From Gemmatimonadaceae bacterium (GTDB lineage Bacteria; Gemmatimonadota; Gemmatimonadetes; Gemmatimonadales; Gemmatimonadaceae): DNA of 7,820 nt. Position numbers and translations under genes: made by a program. Below the pieces are notes generated by a model that saw only the letters and a program-made list of their open reading frames with translations, made no database searches and was not told the origin of the DNA. The DNA is taken from the NCBI GenBank assembly GCA_014379705.1, contig JACMLI010000734.1:1-7820 (forward strand), in the 5' to 3' direction. Of the stretch, positions 1 to 6,593 are shown one piece after another; positions within the stretch are counted from its first letter, which is position 1; each line of letters starts with the position of its first letter.

Positions 1-1315
1 CGAGTCCCCACGTGGCCTCCTCGATGAGCCGCGCAACGAGCGCGGGGTCCTTATCCGTAGCCGTGAGACGCTCGGCGAGCGCGAACATCGCATACGTGGC
101 CTCTCCCGTATTGATCGCCCCCTGCGACAGGTCGCCGGCATCGTGCCAACCGCCGCTCATCGTGATGCGCTGGTCACCCAGGGTGGCGAACCAGTCGAGG
201 TGGTCGACGCCGTGCGAGCCCGGGACGTCAAAGCCGCAGCGATTGCCGTAGAAGAAGTTGAGGGTCTTCCAGAGCGTGCCCCTCCACGCATCGTCCCCGA
301 TCGCGAACGGGCGCGACTCGTGATCCCCGGCCCGGAGGACGTACGTGCCCGATTTCGTGACCTCCGAAAAGTCCATCACCTGAAACGCACCGAGCCGGCT
401 CCGTACCGCGGACACCGGTTTCTCCAGCACCACATCGCCTAACGCGTGGTCGTTCACGCGCAGGAGCGCGAATGTCGACGCAGTGATGTCGCTGCCCACC
501 GCCGACTTGGACAGCTGCGCGCGGTAGCCGCTGTGGCTGTAGGCGATGCGACCGGGTCCAACATTCCAGCCGGTGTGATGATCGGCGTCCACGCGCTGCA
601 ACTCGAGGCGTCCGATCTCGAACCCGACGCGGTCACCCGGCGCGGCAAGCATCTTGTTCACCCAGTAGCCGATTTCGAGCAGCGTGACCCGATCGCGCGC
701 CAGCGGAGCGATCTCCCAGACCACCTGCTGCCAGCCCTCACGCCCGAGCGTCACATAGTGAGTGCCCTCGCGAGCGTAGCGATCGGGCACCTTCTCGATG
801 CCGTCGTTATGCAGCACCAGCTGCAGGGGGAGCATGGGGAATCCCGCAATGTCGGGTCGGATCCACATCGAAAGCCGGTTGTATCCGCTCCAGTCCTCGT
901 TGGGGAACGCCCGCCGCAGGTTGATCGACGAGAGGCGGCTCGTTGTGGGCGCCGGCGGCCCGGTGAACATCTGCATGTCGACCCGTAGCACGCGCATGTC
1001 GTGAAGGCGGGGCTCCTCGGGGAAACTCAGCTGACCCGTCCCCGTCATCCGCCAGGTCGACGGCTGCGTCAGGTCGTCCAGCGTCCGGGCCGCGTGGACC
1101 TTCTTTCGCAGCCACCCGTATTCGGCCGAGTTGGTGAAGTCGATCGGCATGAGGGCGCGTGATGGCTGCGCTTGGGCGGCGCGTACTGCAATGGAGGCCA
1201 CCACGGCACCTAGCAAGACGACGCGCGACCGGAAAGGGACTCGTGCCTCCGGACCAGCGAGCGACGGCGAGCCGAGATTCGGGAACCAGTGTCGTAACGG
1301 ATGGGTCTTGATCAC
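1..1315 (-). CDS. Secreted glycoside hydrolase family 9 (endoglucanase-like), N-terminal part, cut by the left edge
   Basis: Probable secreted beta-1,4-glucanase (GH9, inverting) acting on cellulose or related glucans outside the cytoplasm; 438 residues are visible. From the chosen GTG start: a long n-region, then a hydrophobic segment (about residues 30-47, VVLLGAVVASIAV) ending in AQA|Q, typical of signal peptidase I. Residues about 60-245 form a beta-rich domain resembling a CBM-like jelly roll (for example SGYNRLSMWIRPD, 143-155). Residues about 256-360 match the cellulase N-terminal Ig-like domain (AYSHSGYRAQLSKSAV; MDFSEVTKSGTYVLRAGDHE; FFYGNRCG). The catalytic domain then opens with SGGWHDAGDLSQ; D392 and D395 correspond to the Asp pair that activates water in GH9 enzymes. 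The catalytic acid Glu, near the family's C-terminus, lies beyond the window. There is no in-frame ATG before the signal peptide: the frame is open back to a stop at 1397-1399, so GTG at 1313-1315 is the best start, with only a weak Shine-Dalgarno. GH9 assignment is firm; substrate and start are inferred. Confidence 0.9.
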   Translation of the reverse strand, partial: MIKTHPLRHWFPNLGSPSLAGPEARVPFRSRVVLLGAVVASIAVRAAQAQPSRALMPIDFTNSAEYGWLRKKVHAARTLDDLTQPSTWRMTGTGQLSFPEEPRLHDMRVLRVDMQMFTGPPAPTTSRLSSINLRRAFPNEDWSGYNRLSMWIRPDIAGFPMLPLQLVLHNDGIEKVPDRYAREGTHYVTLGREGWQQVVWEIAPLARDRVTLLEIGYWVNKMLAAPGDRVGFEIGRLELQRVDADHHTGWNVGPGRIAYSHSGYRAQLSKSAVGSDITASTFALLRVNDHALGDVVLEKPVSAVRSRLGAFQVMDFSEVTKSGTYVLRAGDHESRPFAIGDDAWRGTLWKTLNFFYGNRCGFDVPGSHGVDHLDWFATLGDQRITMSGGWHDAGDLSQGAINTGEATYAMFALAERLTATDKDPALVARLIEEATWGL

Positions 1316-1655
1316 AGCCTGCGGGGATCGGGATGACGCTATTGTCGCCCGTCGTTCATCGTTGCGCGAGGCCGCAATAATGGTTGGGCGCAGCGATCAC
1401 GGTTCCCACATGCCTGTTCGGGCTTCAGCGTCTCAGCGAGCGATGACTTGTCGAATCGACTCACCGGCACCCAGGCAGCGAGCATCGCAACGGTCACCAC
1501 GAGGAAGGTCTCGCTCGAATAGGCGGCGGGCGACCGCGGCGCGACCTGAGCACGTTTGACTAGCAGCTGCCGAGATGAGCCGCTCGAGGCACGATGTTCC
1601 ATGGAGATGCTGTCGCCGTGTTGCGTGACGGCACCAGGTTGCCCGTGAGCCGGAC
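1316..1655. other. Gene-poor spacer holding two broken gene fragments
   Basis: No intact gene is convincing here. The minus strand carries a stretch resembling the C-terminal end of an FtsX/MacB-type ABC permease (about 1417-1536). The plus strand carries the end of a LytTR DNA-binding domain (about 1565-1692, running into the neighbouring regulator gene). The remaining 100 or so bases before the GH9 start show no clear promoter or terminator. The two fragments point away from each other, which suggests an eroded accessory segment. Confidence 0.55.
1417..1536 (-). pseudogene. Remnant of an ABC transporter permease C-terminus (FtsX/MacB/ADOP type)
   Basis: In the minus frame the stretch TFLVVTVAMLAAWVPVSR (about 1479-1509 and onward) followed by FDKSSLAETLKPE resembles the last transmembrane helix and tail of MacB/ADOP permeases, which typically read like VALLASWxPARRAxRVDPxxxLRxE. 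The usual PARR and RVDP positions are altered (PVSR, FDKSS). The frame does not stop after the LKPE equivalent, and nothing permease-like precedes it, so it is a degraded fragment rather than a gene. The resemblance is by eye over about 38 residues; a chance hydrophobic frame cannot be excluded. Confidence 0.4.
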
Positions 1656-1692
1656 CTATCGCGCTGCGCTGGAGAAGCTGTTCGAGACCTGA
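1565..1692 (+). pseudogene. Remnant of a LytTR-family response regulator (C-terminal end)
   Basis: The plus strand encodes MFHGDAVAVLRDGTRLPVSR and then TYRAALEKLFET followed by TGA (1594-1692). This is the characteristic end of a LytTR DNA-binding domain (xFHGDxxVxLxDGTxLPVSRxYRxxLexl). Just upstream the frame is closed by TGA at 1576-1578, but an adjacent frame gives AAEMS and another LEAR (about 1565-1593), as expected for this domain after small indels. The rest of the LytTR domain and the receiver are absent. LytTR regulators bind DNA as response regulators; this piece is too short to function. Its 3' end overlaps, on the opposite strand, the coding end of the LuxR-type regulator at 1656-2369. 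Confidence 0.65.
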
Positions 1693-2369
1693 CGCCTCGC
1701 GAGGTCAGCGAGCGGTACTCGCGAAACACTCGTCGACGCCCGGGGGGAGACCGCGAGGCGCAGGTCGAGCCGCAGCGCCATGGCCACCAGCCCGGCCAGC
1801 GACTCGGCGCCCATCTTCCGCATCACCCTTCCCCGGTGCGCCTTCACCGTCACCACGCTGATGCCGAGGGCTGCACCCACTTGTTTGTTCAGGAGGCCGG
1901 CGACGACCCGTCCCATCACTTCCCGCTCGCGAACGCTGAGCGCATCGTAGCGTTGGCGCAGGGCCTGGATGTCGTCCTCCTGCTGGAGTACGGCGCGGCT
2001 GCGCGCGAGCGCCTCGCCGACGGCCTGCAAGAGCACGTCGTCGGCGACCGGCTTCATGAAGACTTCCACGGCCCCGGCCTTCATGGCCTGGACCAGCGAC
2101 GCGACATCGACCTCGCTGGACATCACGATGACCGGCGTTTCCTTCCGCTCGATGGAGACACGATGCTGCAACGCAAATGCATCGATGGCTCGAGGCGCGA
2201 GTTCGAGCAGGAGGCAGCTGGGGGCACCGGAGCGCGGCCGGGCCAGAAACTCCCCGGCGGAGGCAAAGCTCTCGGCCCGCAAGCCGGCACGGCGGATCGT
2301 GGCGCCGAGGGCGTGTCGGCCCGCGGCGTTGGGGTCGACGATGAAGACGGTGGGCGGCAGGGTAATCAT
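1656..2369 (-). CDS. LuxR/FixJ-type response regulator with a degenerate receiver domain (phospho-acceptor Asp replaced by Glu)
   Basis: DNA-binding transcription regulator of 237 residues. Receiver domain at 7-118 is FixJ/TtrR-like: FIVDPN at strand 1, PSCLLLELAPRAIDAF at the phosphorylation strand, PVIVMSSEVDV, AMKAGAVEVFMKPV. Aligned by eye to FixJ, the second acidic-pocket residue is Pro13, the phospho-acceptor Asp is Glu56 (codon GAA), the switch Thr is Ser84, and the conserved Lys is kept (K106). A charged linker (about 119-142) leads to a clear LuxR-type HTH (144-203: LSVREREVMGRVVAGL, NKQVGAALGIS, TVKAHRGRVMRKM). About 34 residues follow that FixJ-type proteins normally lack; the last 11 are antisense to the LytTR remnant. 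ATG at 2369 is chosen because GGAGGA lies 8 bases upstream and the receiver begins at once. It lies 143 bases after the NarL-type regulator, perhaps with its own promoter. Without the Asp it is unlikely to be switched by ordinary phosphotransfer. Confidence 0.9.
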   Translation of the reverse strand: MITLPPTVFIVDPNAAGRHALGATIRRAGLRAESFASAGEFLARPRSGAPSCLLLELAPRAIDAFALQHRVSIERKETPVIVMSSEVDVASLVQAMKAGAVEVFMKPVADDVLLQAVGEALARSRAVLQQEDDIQALRQRYDALSVREREVMGRVVAGLLNKQVGAALGISVVTVKAHRGRVMRKMGAESLAGLVAMALRLDLRLAVSPRASTSVSRVPLADLARRQVSNSFSSAAR

Positions 2370-2416
2370 GGGATTCGTCCTCCACGTGCGGCAGCAGTTC
2401 TTTTGGGTGACTCGGC

Positions 2417-2426
2417 GTGACGTCAC
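2417..2426. promoter_or_regulatory. Perfect 10-bp palindrome GTGACGTCAC upstream of the second regulator
   Basis: The palindrome lies 47 bases before the ATG of the LuxR/FixJ-type regulator. The half-site GTGAC is repeated exactly 10 bases away, at 2407-2411. The position and one-helical-turn spacing suit an operator for a dimeric regulator, perhaps one of the two regulators here. No convincing -35/-10 pair was identified, and a 10-bp palindrome can occur by chance. Confidence 0.25.
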
Positions 2427-2512
2427 TCTACGAGCCGGAACCGCCGTCCAAATCGACCATCCGGTCGGTCTTTCCTTCGACCAAACGGCATACCCGCGGT
2501 CGAGGTCGCCGC

Positions 2513-3169
2513 TCAGGGCAGGTGGATGATCCCGCGCTTCAGCGCGACCGTCACGGCTTCGGTGCGATCGGACGCGTCCAGCTTCTGCAGGATGTGCAGC
2601 ACGTGGACCTTGATGGTCCCGTCGCTGCGGCCTAACGCGGTGGCGATCTCCTTGTTGCTCGCCCCGCGCGCCATGTGCGTCAGGACCTCGAGTTCCCGGT
2701 CCGTCAGCTCAATCCTCGGGGTGAATGCGGCCAGGCGCTGCGCCACGTCGGGGGTGAGGGCACGCCGCCCTGCGTGCACCTGACGAATGGCGCCCGCCAC
2801 CTCCTCGTCCACCACGTCCTTGAGCAGGTAGCCCCGGGCCCCGGCTTGCAGCGCCCGGTGAATGTCCGCGTCGCCCTCCCACGTGGTGAGGGCGATGATG
2901 CGGGCCTCGGGAAACTCACCGACGATCGTCCCAATGGCCTCCACGCCGCCCATGAGCGGCATACTGAGGTCCATGAGCGTGACATCGGGCCGGTGCTGCC
3001 GGAAGCGGTCGACCGCTTCGCGCCCATTCGCCGCCTCGGCGACCAGCTCGAGATCCGCATACACGCCGATCAGTGCGGCAAGGCCACCCCGGTAGATCGG
3101 ATGGTCGTCGACCGTCATGATACGGATCAACGGGCCCCCTGCCCCGCCCGGTCCACTGCGAAGATGCAT
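2513..3169 (-). CDS. NarL/FixJ-family response regulator, canonical receiver plus LuxR HTH
   Basis: Cytoplasmic transcription regulator, very probably the partner of the sensor kinase encoded just upstream on the same strand. Receiver at about 15-133: RIMTVDDHPIYR with acidic pair D21/D22, phospho-acceptor D67 in PDVTLMDLSMPLMGG, switch T95 in IIALTTWEGD, K117 in GYLLKD; all key residues are present. The LuxR-type HTH spans about 154-217 (ELTDRELEVLTHMARG, NKEIATALGRSDGTIKVH, LQKLDASDRTEAV). Total 218 residues, normal for NarL-type proteins. The ATG start at 3169 has little Shine-Dalgarno and gives 13 extra residues. A TTG at 3130, with AGGGGG 4 bases upstream, would start MIRIMTVDDHP, the usual beginning of the family, and may be the true start. 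The gap to the kinase stop is 92 bases, so co-transcription is likely. Target genes cannot be read from the sequence. Confidence 0.94.
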   Translation of the reverse strand: MHLRSGPGGAGGPLIRIMTVDDHPIYRGGLAALIGVYADLELVAEAANGREAVDRFRQHRPDVTLMDLSMPLMGGVEAIGTIVGEFPEARIIALTTWEGDADIHRALQAGARGYLLKDVVDEEVAGAIRQVHAGRRALTPDVAQRLAAFTPRIELTDRELEVLTHMARGASNKEIATALGRSDGTIKVHVLHILQKLDASDRTEAVTVALKRGIIHLP

Positions 3170-3261
3170 ACCTGAACGTTGGTGGGCAGCCGCTGGAGGA
3201 CAATATGCCGTTTGACATACCCGGCCACGCCCTGGGCGCGGGCGTGTGGGCTCTCACGCGG

Positions 3262-6200
3262 TCACGCTTGACGACTGGACGGCAGGAGGATGGCCACCTC
3301 CGTGCCCTCGCCCGGAGTACTCGTGATCGCGACCGTCGCGCCGATCGACGACGCGCGTTCCCGCATGCCGATGAGCCCCCAATGGCCCGTCGGTACTGCA
3401 TCGGCCAGGTCGAAGCCGCGCCCGTCGTCGCGCACGCACAGGCGAAGCTCTCGCGGCGCGTAGCTGAGCGTGACGCTCACCTTCCGGCAGTCCGCGTGCG
3501 TTCGCGCGTTCGTCATGGCTTCGGCCGCAATGCTGATGATCTCGGATTCCACGTTCGGCGCGAGCGATCCCGGTGCCCCTGCGTGCTCCACCTGAACGAC
3601 GACCTCCGTCCCCGCGAACGTTCGACGTGCAGCGTCGGCCAGCTGTTGATGGAGCGGCGCCAACTGCTCAGGCGCTGTGCGCATGGCGGTCACTGAGCGC
3701 TTGGCCTCGATAAGCGCGTGCCGCACCTGCTCCCCGAGCCCTGAGAGCAACTCGACCACCTCGGGGTCAGCCGTGCCCGACGCCTCCACGCGCCGCGCTC
3801 CCACCCTCAGCTGCATGGCCACTCCCGCCATGTCGCCGAGTAGCGTGTCGTGCAACTCCCGGGCGACGCGCGTGCGCTCATCCAGCATGGCGCTGAACCG
3901 TGCCTGGGTGCGCTCGACGGCCAGCTGTCCGCGCCGCCGTTGCCACGCGACCGCAGCGCCCGCCGCGGTCCCCGCGATGGCAAGGATGACGAGGGTGAAG
4001 AACCACCACGTCTGATCCCACGCGTGATCGATGGTGAAGGCGAGCGACGCGGCAGATGTGCTCCAGACGCCATCATCGTTTGCAGCCATGACGCGAAAGC
4101 GATAGTGGCCGGGCGACAGGTTGGTGTAGGACGCCTCACGCCGACTGCCCGCGTCCTGCCACGTCGTGTCGAGGCCGTCGAGTCGGTACCTGAACCGCAC
4201 GCGCTCAGGTACGGCGAGGCTATAGGCCGTGTACGTCAGCGTCAGCGGCGTGGTGCGCGGCGCAAGTCGGACGGTGTCGACCGCAGCGTGTCCCACGTGA
4301 TAGCGACGACCACTTGCGACCAGCGAACCAAGGTGCACCGGCGGGGGCACCTCGTTCCGCCGAACTCGGCGCGGATCGACCCAGGACACGCCCCCAGCCG
4401 AAGTAAACCAGAGGCGGCCGTCCTCACCGGCAACCGCCGATGGGAGCGGGCGTATCTGTGGTGCCGGCGGCTCGATGCCGTCGCGGTAGTCGAGGCGTTG
4501 GTACTGCGCTCGATACCCAGCCTCCGTGAGGGCGCGCTGGACCTCACTGCCTGCAATGCGCGTGACGCCGTCCGCCCCGTTGAGCCAGAGATCGCCCCCC
4601 GCCACTTCAACGACTCCCGATACCCCGCGGAGCGGCTCGCCCACGGTGGACAGCGGCATAAACGGCTCTCCCACATCCCCTCGAGCCTCTCTCGCGCGCA
4701 GGGCGCCGACGCCCAACTGACCGGCAATCCACACTCGGTCGCCATGGACCGCGATGGCGAGCACGCTCCCAACCCCTGGCCCATCGACCTCGGACCACAC
4801 GCGCACCGAGTCGCCCACGACGAGCGCCACCCGACCGTCCGGGTACCCCAGCCATGTTCGACCGCTGCTATCCGTCGTTATGGCATTTGCAACGGCCTTG
4901 CCCAACCCGTGCGCCAAGCCGAACCGCTCCCAGGTCCCGGCAGGCTTCCTGCGGTAGACACCGTCGGTGACCATCGACACCCAGAGGCTGCCCTCGCGCT
5001 CCCGGGCAATCGCGTGAACCTGCCACGTGGTCAGGTTCGGCGCGGCTGGGGGCGCTGGCAAAGGCACGCGCACGAGTGCAGCGCCCTTCTGTGCCCACAG
5101 CCCTGACTCGCCACCGAGCCAGATACCCGCGTTGAGGTCGCGGTAGATGCTCGTCAGCGTCGATGGGGCGCCGCGCCGCGGGACGACACGCTCACCAACA
5201 GCGAACAGCGTGGACGGTGCACCATTTCGCGCGGCCACCCACACCGCACCGTTCGAATCTGCAGCGACGCCTGGCCAACTCACGCGCCCCGGCCACACGA
5301 GAGGAGTCAGTTTGGTTTCACGAAAACGATCGACGCCGGTGGGCGTACCGATCCAGAGCGTGCCCTCGCGGTCGTAGAGCGCAGCCATGATCCGGTCCCC
5401 GCTCATCCCTTCCGCGCGGGTAAAGGGGCTCTCGCTCACCCCTGTCGTTGAGGCCCCCACTGCAGGCCGCGGAGCGCCCATCGTCGACGGAAGCCACACC
5501 CTGACCACCCGACCGGACATGCTGGTCACCACCGCAGGGTGACCCGGCGCGAATGTCACCCCAAATGCGAGCGTGTCAGCGTATGCGATCTCGGCGGAGC
5601 GCGGCGGGTCGCCGTTCGCATCGGCAATCGCGAGCAGGCCGTGCCCTCGTTGAACGCCCCAGATCGAACCGCCGGGGCCGAGCGTCAACCAAAGAACTCG
5701 CGAATCGCTTCGACCTGGCGGAGTCACCACGCGTTTCTCGAACCGCGCGGCCCCTCGGGCGAGCGTGTAGATCCCCTGTGCACTCACGGCCCAGACGGCG
5801 CCGCGTCGATCGATGAGGACGGGCTCCGTGTACCCTGCCGGATACCCGACGCTTGCGCCCATCTCTACCCATCGGTTGCCCTCGAGTCGAGCGAATCCAC
5901 GCGTCGTCGACGCCCACATCATGCCGGCCGAGTCGCGCGCGAGCGCGGTCACCGTACCACCGGGAAGTCCCTGCTGCGCGCTGTAGCTGACAATTTTCCC
6001 TCGATGGAGGACGCTTACTCCACCGGAGAGATGCCCGATCCAAAGCGCCGTGTCAGGGAGGGCGAGCAGGACATGCGGTGCCTGCGGAAGCATGGACTGC
6101 CCCGGAAGCGGCTCGAATCGCGTGAAGTGCACGCCGTCGAACTGGAAGAGGCCACGCTCGGAAGCGATCCAGAGTACGCCGTCCGCGCCTTGCGCGAAGC

Positions 6201-6348
6201 CCCTGATGGCTCCCGGTGCGCCATCCTGGACCGTCCAGGCGGTGTGCGCATATTGTCGGACGTCCGGCAGTTGAGCGGATGCAGGTACGCCCATGCAGAA
6301 CGCCAGCAAGACAGCGAGTCGGACCTTTGCCTTCGAGCGGGACGCCAT
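3262..6348 (-). CDS. Two-component sensor histidine kinase with periplasmic beta-propeller, Y_Y_Y domain and HisKA_3/HATPase module
   Basis: Inner-membrane sensor of 1028 residues. Signal peptide 1-25 (KVRLAVLLAFCMGVPASA|Q). Residues 26 to about 690 are two-component-regulator propeller repeats, seen as recurring D/G-x-LW-I/V-G/A-(5-7)-G-hydrophobic units (DGVLWIASERGLFQFDG, EGTLWIGTPTGVDRF, AGIWLGGESGLWAQK, GRLWFTSAGGVSWVD). The Y_Y_Y domain follows (about 701-773: FRYRLDGLDTTWQDAG, YRFRVMAANDDGVWS), then one TM helix (about 781-802). The cytoplasmic part has HisKA_3 with phospho-accepting H833 in RVARELHDTLLGDMAG, then HATPase_c: N-box EAMTNARTHA (N947), DDGRGF (974-979), GLIGMRERA (991-999), GEGT. 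It probably senses an extracytoplasmic ligand and phosphorylates the NarL-type regulator next door. Start ATG 6348 is preferred to an upstream in-frame TTG (6474) because it directly precedes the signal peptide; no strong Shine-Dalgarno is visible. The ligand is unknown; similar propeller sensors in Bacteroidetes often respond to glycans. Confidence 0.95.
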   Translation of the reverse strand: MASRSKAKVRLAVLLAFCMGVPASAQLPDVRQYAHTAWTVQDGAPGAIRGFAQGADGVLWIASERGLFQFDGVHFTRFEPLPGQSMLPQAPHVLLALPDTALWIGHLSGGVSVLHRGKIVSYSAQQGLPGGTVTALARDSAGMMWASTTRGFARLEGNRWVEMGASVGYPAGYTEPVLIDRRGAVWAVSAQGIYTLARGAARFEKRVVTPPGRSDSRVLWLTLGPGGSIWGVQRGHGLLAIADANGDPPRSAEIAYADTLAFGVTFAPGHPAVVTSMSGRVVRVWLPSTMGAPRPAVGASTTGVSESPFTRAEGMSGDRIMAALYDREGTLWIGTPTGVDRFRETKLTPLVWPGRVSWPGVAADSNGAVWVAARNGAPSTLFAVGERVVPRRGAPSTLTSIYRDLNAGIWLGGESGLWAQKGAALVRVPLPAPPAAPNLTTWQVHAIAREREGSLWVSMVTDGVYRRKPAGTWERFGLAHGLGKAVANAITTDSSGRTWLGYPDGRVALVVGDSVRVWSEVDGPGVGSVLAIAVHGDRVWIAGQLGVGALRAREARGDVGEPFMPLSTVGEPLRGVSGVVEVAGGDLWLNGADGVTRIAGSEVQRALTEAGYRAQYQRLDYRDGIEPPAPQIRPLPSAVAGEDGRLWFTSAGGVSWVDPRRVRRNEVPPPVHLGSLVASGRRYHVGHAAVDTVRLAPRTTPLTLTYTAYSLAVPERVRFRYRLDGLDTTWQDAGSRREASYTNLSPGHYRFRVMAANDDGVWSTSAASLAFTIDHAWDQTWWFFTLVILAIAGTAAGAAVAWQRRRGQLAVERTQARFSAMLDERTRVARELHDTLLGDMAGVAMQLRVGARRVEASGTADPEVVELLSGLGEQVRHALIEAKRSVTAMRTAPEQLAPLHQQLADAARRTFAGTEVVVQVEHAGAPGSLAPNVESEIISIAAEAMTNARTHADCRKVSVTLSYAPRELRLCVRDDGRGFDLADAVPTGHWGLIGMRERASSIGATVAITSTPGEGTEVAILLPSSRQA

Positions 6349-6410
6349 GTCGGGAGAATCACCCGTGCGTCCAACGATCGCCAGCGCCCGCGCCACCGCT
6401 GACGTCGGCG

Positions 6411-6545
6411 TTACGCCCGCGACGAATGGGGACGGGTTGCGGTGCGTGGCATGCGCGGGCTTGAGCGCTCCCAAGTCGATCGCGGCCAGGTCATCAGCGC
6501 CGTGACCAGGTAGCGACGCCGCCCGTCGTTGATCGAGTGTTGCAT
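6411..6545 (-). pseudogene. Frameshifted start of a Tat-exported protein (remnant)
   Basis: A 44-residue ORF begins MQHSINDGRRRYLVTALMT and then turns into an Arg/Pro/Ser-rich sequence before TAA, typical of an out-of-frame read. Adding one base after ATGAC would continue the hydrophobic part as LAAIDLGALKPAHA|T, a complete Tat-type leader with a good AHA cleavage site. The opening M-x-H-x-I-N-x-G-R-R-R-(F/Y) matches the start of the thioredoxin-like gene to its right (MNHEINQGRRRF), so it is probably a relic of a related or duplicated secreted protein. It starts 48 bases after that gene's stop, with a purine-rich GAAAGAG about 10 bases upstream. The mature protein is missing: the restored frame runs straight into the kinase start. 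It could alternatively be a short translated leader. Confidence 0.45.
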
Positions 6546-6593
6546 CTGCGTCTACTCTTTCGCACGGGCCGTGGCATCGAACCGACCTGACGA

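Noticed and set aside
446..988. Plus-strand open frame of 180 codons
   Set aside because: Antisense to the GH9 gene, whose domains and catalytic motif read continuously on the other strand.
1690..1707. Palindrome CCTCGCGAGG with flanking TGA/TCA just after the LytTR stop
   Set aside because: No loop and no T-run, and it lies inside the regulator's coding sequence. It is explained by GC-rich coding composition.
1705..2385. Second minus-strand frame of 226 codons over the LuxR/FixJ-type regulator
   Set aside because: It overlaps the regulator in another frame and is Arg/Gly/Pro-rich. The regulator frame has the receiver and HTH motifs and a good ribosome site.
2454..2467. Small hairpin CGACC-ATCC-GGTCG as a terminator after the NarL-type regulator
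   Set aside because: Only a 5-bp stem, and no T-run follows on the minus strand, so it does not meet the pattern of an intrinsic terminator.
3170..3261. Minus-strand frame between the kinase and the NarL-type regulator ending in a TTGA overlap with the alternative TTG start
   Set aside because: About 30 codons, no start codon with a ribosome site, and no recognisable sequence; too short to support a gene.
3850..5106. Long plus-strand open frame of 418 codons
   Set aside because: It lies wholly antisense to the well-supported sensor kinase. Its translation is Arg/His/Pro/Ala-rich with no recognisable domain, the usual shadow of a high-GC gene.
5539..6402. Plus-strand open frame of 287 codons
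   Set aside because: Antisense to the propeller part of the kinase, with low-complexity charged composition and no family resemblance.
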